In this document: positions 8,079 to 15,639 of the stretch, one piece after another | Numbering within the stretch: position 1 is the first letter of the stretch | Layout of the letters: each line of letters starts with the position of its first letter | Source of the DNA: JBOCEF01 sp050586345 | GTDB lineage: Bacteria; Pseudomonadota; Alphaproteobacteria; Rhodobacterales; Rhodobacteraceae | DNA: 64,000 nt | Direction of reading: 5' to 3' | Assembly (NCBI RefSeq): GCF_050586345.1 | Contig: NZ_JBOCEF010000012.1 | Location: forward strand, 31,106 to 95,105 | Program-made: the position numbers and the translations under genes | The notes under the pieces: model-generated | What the model was told of the DNA's origin: nothing | The model's input: the letters and a program-made list of their open reading frames with translations, nothing else | The model's database searches: none

Positions 8079-8852
8079 TCAGGCGACATCCCGCTCTCCG
8101 ATATTGTCGAACGCATCGCGCGGCTGGAACGGGATGCCCCCGTCGCGCGCGTTGAAGTCGTAGGTGATGGTGGCGCCCCAGGCGTTGGGGTCGTGAGGGT
8201 CCCAGCGGGGCTTGTCGAAGACCAGCACCCGGTCGCCGAGCTTGAACCCCTCTTCCAGGTCATGGGTGACCATGAACACGGTCATCGCGGTCTCGCCGCG
8301 CAGCTCGACCAGGAAGTCATGCATCGCGAGGCGCGTGCCCGGGTCGAGCGCGCCGAAGGGCTCGTCCAGCAAGAGGATCCGCGGGCGGGCGGTCAGCGCC
8401 TGGCCGATGGCGAGGCGCTGCTGCATCCCGCCCGAGAGCGTCGCGGGGTAGGCGCCCGCGACATGGGACAGGCCGATGCGCTCGAGGGTCTCGTCCGCCC
8501 GCGCCAGCGCGGCGCGGCGGGCGGCGCGGCCAAGGAAGCCGAGCCGGGTCTTGAACGCCTCGGCGGCCACGATGTTCTCGCGCACCGTCATGTGCGGGAA
8601 GACGGAGTAGCGCTGGAACACCACGCCCCGCTCGGGGTTCGGTTCCTGCGCCGGTTCGCCGCCGTCGATGCGGATCTCGCCCTTCGTGGGCCGTTCCTCG
8701 GCCAGCAGCAGCCGCAGGAAGGTGGACTTGCCGCAGCCCGAAGCCCCGACGATGGAGACGAACTCGCCTTCGTCGACGTCCAGGTTCACCCGTTCCAGGA
8801 TGGGCCGCCCGTCATAGGACTGCCAGATGTCGCGCACGCTCACGAAGCTCAT
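8079..8852 (-). CDS. ABC importer ATPase, guanidine/urea-carboxylase-associated NitT/TauT type
   Basis: A 257-residue ATP-binding subunit. Start taken at ATG 8852, which overlaps the permease stop as ATGA; a start six codons earlier would overlap more. Walker A is GASGCGKST, the signature is LSGGMQQRL, Walker B is ILLLDEPFGALD, and the H-loop follows (VTHDLEE). The C-terminal tail (KPRWDPHDPNAWG) is longer than in generic TauB/SsuB proteins. With the permease and binding protein upstream on the same strand it forms a complete importer under the guanidine-I riboswitch. It energises guanidine uptake if the riboswitch assignment is right. Confidence 0.9.
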   Translation of the reverse strand: MSFVSVRDIWQSYDGRPILERVNLDVDEGEFVSIVGASGCGKSTFLRLLLAEERPTKGEIRIDGGEPAQEPNPERGVVFQRYSVFPHMTVRENIVAAEAFKTRLGFLGRAARRAALARADETLERIGLSHVAGAYPATLSGGMQQRLAIGQALTARPRILLLDEPFGALDPGTRLAMHDFLVELRGETAMTVFMVTHDLEEGFKLGDRVLVFDKPRWDPHDPNAWGATITYDFNARDGGIPFQPRDAFDNIGERDVA

Positions 8853-9661
8853 AGCCCGGCCTCCATCCACGGAAACGCCTTGCGCGACAGGGTCTTGAGC
8901 GCGAGGTCGACCAGGAAGGCCAGCAAGGTGATCCAGATGACGTAGGTCAGGATCACGTCCATGGCGAGGTAGCGGCGCACGAGGAAGATGCGGTAGCCGA
9001 GGCCCACGTCGGACGCGACCGCCTCCGCCGCGATCAGGAACAGCCAGGCCGAGCCGAGCGAGAGCCGCACGGCGGAGATGAGGCGCGGCAGAAGCTGGGG
9101 CAGGGCGACGCGGATGGCGATGACCAGCGACGTGGCCCCCAGCGTCTGCGCCTTGACGATCTGCTCATGCGGGATGTCGAGGACGCGCTGCGAGAGGTCC
9201 CGGATCATGAACGGGGTCACGCCCACGGCGATGAGGACGATCTTGGAGGCCTCGCCCAGCCCGAACACGATGAAGAGGATCGGCAGCAGCGCCAGCGGCG
9301 GCACCATCGAGAGGACGTTGACGAAGGCGTTCCACTTGGCCCGCGCATAGGGAACCAGCCCGATGGCCAGCCCGAAGAGCAGCGAGATCAGCGCCGCCGC
9401 GCCCACGCCGAAGGCCAGCCGCTCGAGGCTCGCCGCGGTGTCGGCCCAGAGAAGCACGGTCTTCGAGCGCCGGTCGGGCTCGGTGAAGATGCGCTCGGCG
9501 GTCTCGAGGATGGTCGAGGGCGCGGGCAGCAGCTTGTCCGCCGGGTTCTCGGCCAGCCGGATGTCCGAGCCGACCTGGTAGGCGATCAGCACCGCCAGGA
9601 ACGGGAGCGCCCCCAGCAGCACGGCCGCGCGGCGGGATGGTCTGCGGTTGATCAGGCGCAT
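8849..9661 (-). CDS. ABC importer permease, NitT/TauT type
   Basis: A 270-residue inner-membrane permease of the BPD_transp_1 type with about six hydrophobic helices. ATG 9661 is preceded by a perfect GGAGG, and the upstream in-frame residues are Pro/Ala/Arg filler, so the longer frame was rejected. The EAA-like cytoplasmic loop is visible (VKAQTLGATSLVIAIRVALPQ, shortened here to its ALGA-like core LGATS...ALP). It overlaps the ATPase start and lies 222 bp after the binding-protein gene. Confidence 0.88.
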   Translation of the reverse strand: MRLINRRPSRRAAVLLGALPFLAVLIAYQVGSDIRLAENPADKLLPAPSTILETAERIFTEPDRRSKTVLLWADTAASLERLAFGVGAAALISLLFGLAIGLVPYARAKWNAFVNVLSMVPPLALLPILFIVFGLGEASKIVLIAVGVTPFMIRDLSQRVLDIPHEQIVKAQTLGATSLVIAIRVALPQLLPRLISAVRLSLGSAWLFLIAAEAVASDVGLGYRIFLVRRYLAMDVILTYVIWITLLAFLVDLALKTLSRKAFPWMEAGL

Positions 9662-9798
9662 GGGGCCTCCGGGGGCGGGCTGCGGAACGGGCGGACACGG
9701 GGGGCGCCGGGCCGGGGCGGCGCGGGCAGGGGGCGCGCGGCGGGGCGCGCCGGGGCCGGGGGCGCGTGTCGCGGCCGCCGGGCCGCCCATGGGAAGCG

Positions 9799-9824
9799 GC
9801 GCGGCCCGGCGGCCCGGGCCGCGC
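9799..9824. other. GC hairpin between binding-protein and permease genes
   Basis: Perfect 9-bp arms (GCGCGGCCC at 9799, GGGCCGCGC at 9816) with an 8-nt loop lie in the 222-bp gap 9662-9883. The gap has no coding signal. A stable hairpin after a binding-protein gene often keeps its mRNA more abundant than that of the membrane subunits. Confidence 0.6.
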
Positions 9825-9883
9825 GCGGGGCGGAGGGAAGGTCCCCCCGGGCGCGGCCCTCTCCCCCCAGCGGGGTCGCGGGA

Positions 9884-10945
9884 TCAGAGGGCGCCGTCGG
9901 CGGCCATCTGCATGTAGGTGGCGTCGAAGCGGAACTTCACGTTGTTCGCGTCGCCGGTGACGGTCCCGTCGGGGTAGGCAACGCCGATGAAATCGGCCGA
10001 GGGCGCGCCGACGCCGAGGATGCCCTTGTCGAACAGGAACTCGGCCACCGTGACCATGGTCCTGGGCAGATCCGCGCTCTCGGCCTGCGCCACCGCGGCG
10101 GCGGGGTCGAAGAAGAGCTCGGTCGCCGCCATCTGCGCCTTGTAGCCGGCAAGGTCCGTGCCCGAGGCCTCGGCCATCGCGGTCAGCGCGGCCTCGTCCC
10201 CGGCCTGCATCAGCCCCATCACCTCGTACCAGGCGCCGGCCAGCGCCTTGCCGAAGGCGGGGTTGTCGGCCAGCGTCCCGGTGTTCACCACCAGCAGGTC
10301 CAGGATCTCCCCGGGGATCTGCGAGCTGTCGAACACCTTGGTCGCCTTCGGATCCTCGAGGATCTCGGCCACCAGCGGGTTCCAGGTGACGACGGCTTCC
10401 ACGTCCGCGGTCTGGAAGGCGGCGATCATGTCGGCGTCCGAGGTATTGATGACGCCGCCGAGGTCGCTCTCCTCCAGCCCCACGGTGTCGAGCCCGCGCG
10501 CCAGCAGGTAGTGGGAGACCGAAAGCTCCACCAGGTTGACCGGCTTGCCCTTGAGGTCGGCGAGGCCGCCCTCCTTCACGATCACCGCGTCATTGCCGTT
10601 GGAATAGTCGCCGATGATCAGCGCGGTGGTGTCCACGCCGCCGCCCGCGGGGATCGAGAGCGTGTCCATGTTGGTCGCGGTCACGCCGTCGAAGGCGCCC
10701 GCGGCGTACTGGTTGATGGACTCCACGTAGTCGTTGATCTGCACGATCTCGACGTCGATGCCGTACTTGTCGGCCCACTTGTCCATGATCCCGCTGTCTT
10801 CCAGGTAGCCCCAGGGCATCCAGCCGACATAGATCGACCAGGCGATGCGGAACTCGGTCTTCTCCTCGGCCATCGCCGGGGCGCCCCCGAGGGCGGTGGA
10901 GAGCAGTAGCGCGCCGAGCGCCGCGGACAGGATCGGTTTGGACAT
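9884..10945 (-). CDS. ABC importer periplasmic binding protein, urea/guanidine-carboxylase-region family
   Basis: A 353-residue substrate-binding protein with a clear Sec signal peptide (MSKPILSAALGALLLS...GAPAMA, cleavage before EEK). The mature start (EFRIAWSIYVGWMPWGYLED) and the segments VQINDYVESINQY and GVTATNMDTLSIPAGGGVD match what I recall of the TIGR03427 type, the NitT/TauT binding proteins encoded beside urea carboxylase genes now known as guanidine carboxylases. ATG 10945 was chosen for the signal peptide and an upstream GGGGAA. A longer open frame exists but runs through the riboswitch. First gene of the riboswitch-controlled operon; it probably delivers guanidinium. Confidence 0.9.
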   Translation of the reverse strand: MSKPILSAALGALLLSTALGGAPAMAEEKTEFRIAWSIYVGWMPWGYLEDSGIMDKWADKYGIDVEIVQINDYVESINQYAAGAFDGVTATNMDTLSIPAGGGVDTTALIIGDYSNGNDAVIVKEGGLADLKGKPVNLVELSVSHYLLARGLDTVGLEESDLGGVINTSDADMIAAFQTADVEAVVTWNPLVAEILEDPKATKVFDSSQIPGEILDLLVVNTGTLADNPAFGKALAGAWYEVMGLMQAGDEAALTAMAEASGTDLAGYKAQMAATELFFDPAAAVAQAESADLPRTMVTVAEFLFDKGILGVGAPSADFIGVAYPDGTVTGDANNVKFRFDATYMQMAADGAL

Positions 10946-11036
10946 CGTGTTCCCCGTTGCGTTCCGCCGCGGTCTGAGGATGCCGAACAGCCCGCTTGCG
11001 GAACATGGAGAAAGAGCGCGGGTCGACCGTCGCAGT

Positions 11037-11157
11037 GCTCTCCCGGGATTTTGGCCCGCCGTGTGCCCGCGCCGGAATTTGCCGGGCGGGTGACGCTTCT
11101 CGGACCAGGCCTCACCCCGGCGGCACGGTTGGCGGGGTGAGCGGAACCCTAAGCGTC
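11037..11157 (-). promoter_or_regulatory. Guanidine-I (ykkC subtype 1) riboswitch
   Basis: Read on the minus strand, the leader of the importer has the conserved blocks in order: CTTAGGGTTCCG (11153-11142), CCTGGTCCGAGA (11108-11097), ACACGGCGGG, then AAAATCCCGGGAGAG ending near 11038. P1 pairs GACGCTT (11157-11151) with AAGCGTC (11098-11092). The next hairpin pairs CTCACCCC (11141-11134) with GGGGTGAG (11118-11111), and a third hairpin follows. This is the guanidine-I aptamer, which senses guanidinium. A possible expression-platform stem lies just downstream (AGAGC at 11013-11017 with GCTCT at 11037-11041). The importer start is about 90 nt further on. Turn-on by guanidine is the known behaviour of the class. 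Confidence 0.93.
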
Positions 11158-11197
11158 CTGCCCGTTCAGGGAAGCGATTCGGGCCGCTGGAAACAAG

Positions 11198-11211
11198 GGT
11201 TTCGCGAAACC
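11198..11211. promoter_or_regulatory. 14-bp perfect palindrome upstream of the riboswitch
   Basis: GGTTTCGCGAAACC is a perfect dyad about 40 bp upstream of the riboswitch P1 stem, where the promoter should lie. It may be an operator for a second input such as nitrogen control. The cognate protein is unknown. Confidence 0.45.
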
Positions 11212-11341
11212 GCCGGGCGGAAAAACAGGCGTTTCGCCCCGGGCGCCCAATTGCGCGCCGCTTTTTCGCCGCATGTGCGCCCTTTGTGTGCAGATGCGAA
11301 GGGCCGGTCGGGGCGAGGGGCGGCGCCGCGGCGCACATGAC

Positions 11342-11461
11342 GGCGCGCACGGGGGCGCAGAAGGCGGCGCGTGCGGGGGGCGGAAGGTGGCGCGCACGGG
11401 GGGCGGAAGGTGGCGCGCACGGTGGGCGCAGGAGGTGGCGCGCACGGGGGCGCAGAAGGCG
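11342..11461. repeat. Degenerate 22-25-bp tandem repeat, about five copies
   Basis: Units beginning GGCGCGCACGGGGG and containing GCAGAAGG or CGGAAGGT recur from 11342, with the first and last copies nearly identical. The array sits in the 740-bp gap between the guanidine operon and catB. No convincing gene is seen in 11212-11689; frames there are low-complexity and open in all phases because of base composition. Confidence 0.7.
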
Positions 11462-11689
11462 GGGCGCGCGGGGCGCGGTCGGTTCGGGCGGCGCGCTGGG
11501 CCGCCCGTCGCGGCAAGGGCCCGCGGCCAGGTCCGGTCCCGGGGGGCGGGCGGGACCTGGCCGCGGGCGGTCGGGGCGGCGGGCCGTGGCGTGCCGACCG
11601 CTCCGTCGCCGGGCGCCGCGCCCGACGGGGCGGTCGGGCGACGGCGCGCGAGCAGGGGGGCTGGCCGCCGATGCAGGGGGGAGTGACGT

Positions 11690-11954
11690 CCAAGTCCCTC
11701 GGCGTGCTCGCCGCTGAATTCTGCGAGAAGCTCTGCGGATTCTCAAGAGGAGTTTGGTGAATACGCTGTGCAGGTCTTCCGGTATTCTTGAATTCTTCAG
11801 ATCCGCTGCAGACCGCTTGCGCCGCCTCGCCCGCGTCGCGCCCCCGGCGTCGCCCGCGGGTATCGGATGAGATCGCCCGGGTATTTGCCCCGCCCGCGCC
11901 CGCCCGGGCATTCTGGCGCCCGATCCCTATCCCCTGCCTGAAGGCGCGCCCCAC
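11690..11954 (+). promoter_or_regulatory. catB leader with LysR-type GGTAT motifs
   Basis: Base composition drops here relative to the flanks. The region holds GAATAC and GGTATT around 11759-11785, plus GGTATCGG (11859-11866) and GGTATTTG (11880-11887). The same GGTATCG core occurs twice in the catA control region, so a shared LysR regulator is plausible. A short GTG frame here is not called. Confidence 0.4.
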
Positions 11955-13103
11955 GTGACCAGCATCGACCGCATCGAGACCATCCTCGTCGACCTCCCCA
12001 CGATCCGCGGCCACGTGCTGTCGATGACCACGATGACCGTGCAGTCCATCGTGCTGGTGCGGGTCCTGTTCTCGGACGGCTCGGAGGGGCTGGGCGAGGG
12101 GACATCGATCGGCGGCATGTCCTACGGGGCCGAAAGCCCCGAGAGCATCAAGACCGCCGTCGACGCCTATATCGCGCCGGCGCTTGTCGGGCGCCCGGCG
12201 GACGAGGTCGCGGGCGCCGCGGCGCTGATGGGCAAGGTGGTGCGCGGCAATCCCATCGCCCGCTGCGCGGTGGAGACCGCGCTCTGGGACGGGCTGGCGC
12301 GGCGGCTCGGAACCCCGCTGCACCGCCTGTTCGGGGGCGCGATGCGCCGCGCCATCCCCTGCGCCTGGACCCTCGCCTCGGGCCGCTCCGAGACGGATGC
12401 GGAAGAGGCGCTGGAGATGCTGGAGACCCGGCGCCACGACATCTTCAAGCTCAAGATCGGCAAGCGCCCGGTGCGCGAGGACGTGGCCCATGTCGCGGCC
12501 ATCGCCCGGGCGGTGGAGGGGCGGGCCTCGATCCGCGTCGACGTCAACCAGGCCTGGTCGCGCCACGACGCCCGCTGGGGCCTGCGCGGGCTGCAGGAGA
12601 TCGGCTGCGACCTCGTGGAGCAGCCCATCGCCGCCGGGGACCGCGACGGCATGGCCGCGCTGACCGCGGGCTACGAGATCGCGGTGATGGCGGACGAGGC
12701 GCTGCAGGGGCCTGCCGACGCGATGGCCGTCTGCGCCGCGGGGGCGGCGGATGTGCTGGCGGTGAAGATCGCGCAGTCGGGCGGCCTCGCCCCCGCGGCC
12801 GCGGTCTGCGCCATGGGCCGGGCCGCGGGGCTGGGCCTTTACGGCGGCACGATGCTCGAGGCCGGGGTGGGCACGGCGGCTGCGCTGCACCTGTTCTCCG
12901 CGCAGCCCGGGCTGGCCTGGGGCTGCGAGCTGTTCGGCCCGCTCTTGATGCGCGAGGAGATCCTGCAAACGCCGCTGGTCTACCGCGATTTCGCCGTGCA
13001 CCTGCCCGAGGGGGACGGGATCGGCGTGGCCCTCGACATGGAGGCGGTGAACCGTTTCCGCCGCGACCGGACCGGGGGCATGACCCGCGCCGCGGGGGCC
13101 TGA
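11955..13103 (+). CDS. catB: Muconate cycloisomerase
   Basis: A 382-residue enolase-superfamily enzyme starting at GTG 11955 (MTSIDRIETILVDLPTIRGH). Catalytic residues fit the muconate lactonizing group: Lys165/Lys167 in FKLKIGKRP, metal ligands Asp196 (RVDVNQAW), Glu222 (LVEQP) and Asp247 (MADEA), and Lys271 (AVKIAQSGG). It converts cis,cis-muconate, the product of catechol ortho cleavage, to muconolactone. The catechol-type dioxygenase CatA and its LysR regulator lie 1.3 kb away on the other strand. No catC (muconolactone isomerase) is in the window. Chloromuconate specificity cannot be excluded from sequence. Confidence 0.88.
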   Translation: MTSIDRIETILVDLPTIRGHVLSMTTMTVQSIVLVRVLFSDGSEGLGEGTSIGGMSYGAESPESIKTAVDAYIAPALVGRPADEVAGAAALMGKVVRGNPIARCAVETALWDGLARRLGTPLHRLFGGAMRRAIPCAWTLASGRSETDAEEALEMLETRRHDIFKLKIGKRPVREDVAHVAAIARAVEGRASIRVDVNQAWSRHDARWGLRGLQEIGCDLVEQPIAAGDRDGMAALTAGYEIAVMADEALQGPADAMAVCAAGAADVLAVKIAQSGGLAPAAAVCAMGRAAGLGLYGGTMLEAGVGTAAALHLFSAQPGLAWGCELFGPLLMREEILQTPLVYRDFAVHLPEGDGIGVALDMEAVNRFRRDRTGGMTRAAGA

Positions 13104-13334
13104 GGGGCGCCCAGGCCCGCCGCAAGCGCCGCCGCGCCCCGCGCGGCCGGGCGGACGAGCGGGGGCGTCACGCCCCCCGAGGACGGCCGTCCGCCCCCGC
13201 CCTCAACCGGCGATCCGCCCGCTCGGCGAGGGGACAAGCCCCCCGCACGCGCGGGCGGAGGCGACGGCTGCGCCGCCGCCGGGCGCGCGCCTTCCTTTGC
13301 TGCGCTCCGCCGACCCGCTCAGGCGCCGTTCCGC
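13104..13334. other. Intergenic gap, catB-catR
   Basis: A 231-bp convergent gap of very high GC. Several short complementary GC runs could act as terminators, but no hairpin with a T tract stands out. No gene seen. Confidence 0.5.
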
Positions 13335-14234
13335 TCAGCCGTGCGCCGTCTTCAGCACCCGCCGCGCCACCTGCTGGGCGATGGTCAGGAACGCCTTCAC
13401 GTGGACGCCCTGCTCATCGAGGCGGCTGTTCACCGACAGCGCCGTCTGGCGCAGCTTCTGGGCGATGGGGTGGAACCGGATCCCGTGCCGCTGCGCCGAG
13501 CCGACCGAGCGCGGCACGATGCACACCCCCTCGCCGATCGCCACCAGGCTCAGCGCCGTCTGCAGGTCCATGGTGAAGGCCCGCTTCGCGATCTCCACCC
13601 CGTGCTCGGCGCAGGCGTCGATCACGAAATCGGCGTAGGACGGCCGCGGATATTCGGGGTAGAGCAGGAAGGTCTGGTCCGCGAGCGCCGAGAGATCCGC
13701 CGAGGGCCCGAGATCGAGCGTGTCCGGCGCCGCCAGCACCAGCGGCTCGTCCTGCAGCCGCCGGGTGGAGAACTCGGCGTCCTCCAGCGCCGGGCGCGCG
13801 AAGGCCACGTCGATCTCGCGCGCCACCAGCGCCCGCTGCAGGCGCGCATTGTTCATCGGCGAAAGGCTCAGCTCCACGTCCGGATGCCCGGCGCGGAAGC
13901 TCTTGATGATCGTCGGCAGGATCCCGTAGGTGGCCGAGCCGACGAAGCCGATCCGAAGCCGCCCCTCGGCCCCCTCGCCGATGCGCCGGATCTCGCGCCG
14001 CGCATCCTCGATCTGCGCCAGGATGGCCCGGGCGCGCACCAGCAGCCGCTCGCCCGCCTGGGTCAGGGTCACCGCGTTGCGGCCGCGGTTGAACAGGACC
14101 GCGCCGAGCTCCTCCTCGAACTGCTTGATCTGGCGCGAGAGCGGCGGCTGCGCCATGCCGAGCCGCCCGGCGGCGCGGCCGAAATGCAGCTCCTCGGCCA
14201 CCGCCACGAAATAGCGCAGCTGCTTGACGTTCAT
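13335..14234 (-). CDS. LysR-type regulator of aromatic degradation (CatR/BenM-like)
   Basis: A 299-residue LysR-type regulator from ATG 14234 (MNVKQLRYFVAVAEELHFGRAA); upstream in-frame residues are Pro/Arg filler. HTH at about 1-60 and an effector domain at about 90-290 (LRIGFVGSATYGILP). It lies downstream of catA on the same strand and convergent with catB. CatR and BenM relatives activate cat genes on binding cis,cis-muconate and recognise ATAC/GTAT dyads. Two such dyads are present upstream of catA, which supports this role. Exact effector unknown. Confidence 0.82.
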   Translation of the reverse strand: MNVKQLRYFVAVAEELHFGRAAGRLGMAQPPLSRQIKQFEEELGAVLFNRGRNAVTLTQAGERLLVRARAILAQIEDARREIRRIGEGAEGRLRIGFVGSATYGILPTIIKSFRAGHPDVELSLSPMNNARLQRALVAREIDVAFARPALEDAEFSTRRLQDEPLVLAAPDTLDLGPSADLSALADQTFLLYPEYPRPSYADFVIDACAEHGVEIAKRAFTMDLQTALSLVAIGEGVCIVPRSVGSAQRHGIRFHPIAQKLRQTALSVNSRLDEQGVHVKAFLTIAQQVARRVLKTAHG

Positions 14235-14427
14235 GGGCCGGGTCCTTGCGAAGGGCGCGCGCTGAAGGGGCGGGCGGGGCGTCATCGAACCGCCGCCCGC
14301 CCACCGGGGCAAGACGAAAAAGCCCCCGGCGCCGGGGGCGACGGGGGCGCGGGCGGGGCCGTGCAGGCGGGCCGCGCCGCGTGGAGGCCGCGCGACGCAC
14401 GGGAGCGGCGCGCGCGGCCCCGAGGCC

Positions 14428-15303
14428 TCACTCGGCGGCGAGCGTCTCCGCCGCCGCCGCGGGGGCCAGCACGAAGTCGAAGGTCACGTGCAGGTCGGTC
14501 CCGTGCTCGGGGGCCGCTTTCTCGAACCTGGCGATCAGGCTCTCCTTCACCGCGAAGACCGAGTCGTTGTCGATGTAATCCGACTCCGAGTCGAAGACCT
14601 GGCTGACCAGCGTCCCGAAGCCCTCCTTCTCCAGCAGGAAATGGATGTGCCCGGGGCGCATCGGGTGGTGGCCCATGGCGTGGATCAGCTCGCCCGCGGT
14701 CTCGTCCTCGGGGATCGGGTAGGGCGCGGGGCGCAGCGCGCGGAAGGCGTAGCGCCCTTCGGCATCGGTCATGTAGCGGCCGCGCAGGTTGTAGTCGGGC
14801 TGCTCGGGGTCGTGGTTTTCATAGAGGCCGTTCGGCGCGTCCTCCCAGATGTCCACGAGGACGCCCTCGATCGGGTTCCCGTCGGTGTCGCGGATCACGC
14901 CCTCGACCAGCACCGTCTCCTGCCCCTCGAAATCCTTCAGCACGCAGGAGGCGCCGTTGGGAAGGACCGGCGGGTTCTCGCGGTAGAACGGCCCGAGGAC
15001 GGTGCTCTCGGATTCGCCGTCGCGCACGGGGCGGGTGAGCATGTCGACCAGCACCTCGACCCCGAGGATGTCGCCCAGCAGGATGAATTCCTGCCGCTTG
15101 TCGCTGCACAGCGCGCCCGCGCGGCCGAGATAGTCGCAGGCGTAGAGGAACTCGGAATGCTGCAGCTTCACGTCCTTGCAGAAGGCGTGCAGGTGCTTGA
15201 CGAGGCTGGCCATCACCTCCTGCTGGCGCGGGGTCTGTTCGCCGTGCCTGCCCATCGAGGCGAGCACGATGTCGGTGACGTTGTCGATGGTGACGTTGCG
15301 CAT
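14428..15303 (-). CDS. catA: Intradiol catechol/hydroxyquinol 1,2-dioxygenase
   Basis: A 291-residue non-haem Fe(III) intradiol dioxygenase from ATG 15303. Iron ligands are Tyr161 (NGLYENHD), Tyr195 (RPAPYPIPED), His219 and His221 (MRPGHIHFLL). The helical N-terminal dimerisation domain is complete, and VLGPFYRENPPVLPNG marks the beta-sandwich entry. It cleaves catechol to cis,cis-muconate, feeding catB. The segment PIPEDETAGEL...MRPGHIHF is also close to hydroxyquinol 1,2-dioxygenases, so 1,2,4-trihydroxybenzene is an alternative substrate. The adjacent muconate cycloisomerase favours catechol. Divergent from the hydrolase gene across a 336-bp control region. Confidence 0.85.
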   Translation of the reverse strand: MRNVTIDNVTDIVLASMGRHGEQTPRQQEVMASLVKHLHAFCKDVKLQHSEFLYACDYLGRAGALCSDKRQEFILLGDILGVEVLVDMLTRPVRDGESESTVLGPFYRENPPVLPNGASCVLKDFEGQETVLVEGVIRDTDGNPIEGVLVDIWEDAPNGLYENHDPEQPDYNLRGRYMTDAEGRYAFRALRPAPYPIPEDETAGELIHAMGHHPMRPGHIHFLLEKEGFGTLVSQVFDSESDYIDNDSVFAVKESLIARFEKAAPEHGTDLHVTFDFVLAPAAAAETLAAE

Positions 15304-15639
15304 GGGGCGGTCCTCCTCCCGCGGGGTCCGTGCGGCGGCCCCGGTTGCTTCCCTGGCGGTGGTCGGCGGCGCGGCGGTGGTCGGCGGCGCGGCCTCGGCG
15401 GCATATTGATCGGCGCGGCGGGGCGGGGCCAATGCCCGGCGCGGTATCGCTCCATACTCCGGGCGGCAGGGCGGGGCGGCGGACGGGCGGGACTGGGGCC
15501 GGGGCCGGGCGCCGCCCGCCGGGCGGTATCGGCCCATACCGCGAAAGGTATTGGAACCGCGCCGCCGCCGCTGCACCCTGCGCCTCCGCGCGGCGGACCG
15601 CGCCGGAACGGCCCCGCGGGACGCGGGAAAGGAGACCCG
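15304..15639. promoter_or_regulatory. catA/hydrolase divergent region with two GTAT-N6-ATAC dyads
   Basis: Two dyads of identical format lie at 15444-15457 and 15526-15539 (GTAT, six bases, ATAC), 82 bp apart, about eight helical turns. A third half-site GGTATTGG is at 15547-15554. CatM/BenM-type regulators bind ATAC/GTAT dyads, so these are probable CatR sites serving both genes. A direct repeat of GGTGGTCGGCGGCGCGG is at about 15358-15390. Confidence 0.6.

Noticed and set aside
11757..11870. 37-codon GTG frame behind AGGAG upstream of catB
   Set aside because: No recognisable features; more likely leader or promoter DNA.
10946..11911. N-terminal extension of the binding-protein frame
   Set aside because: It would translate the riboswitch; the signal peptide starts at 10945.
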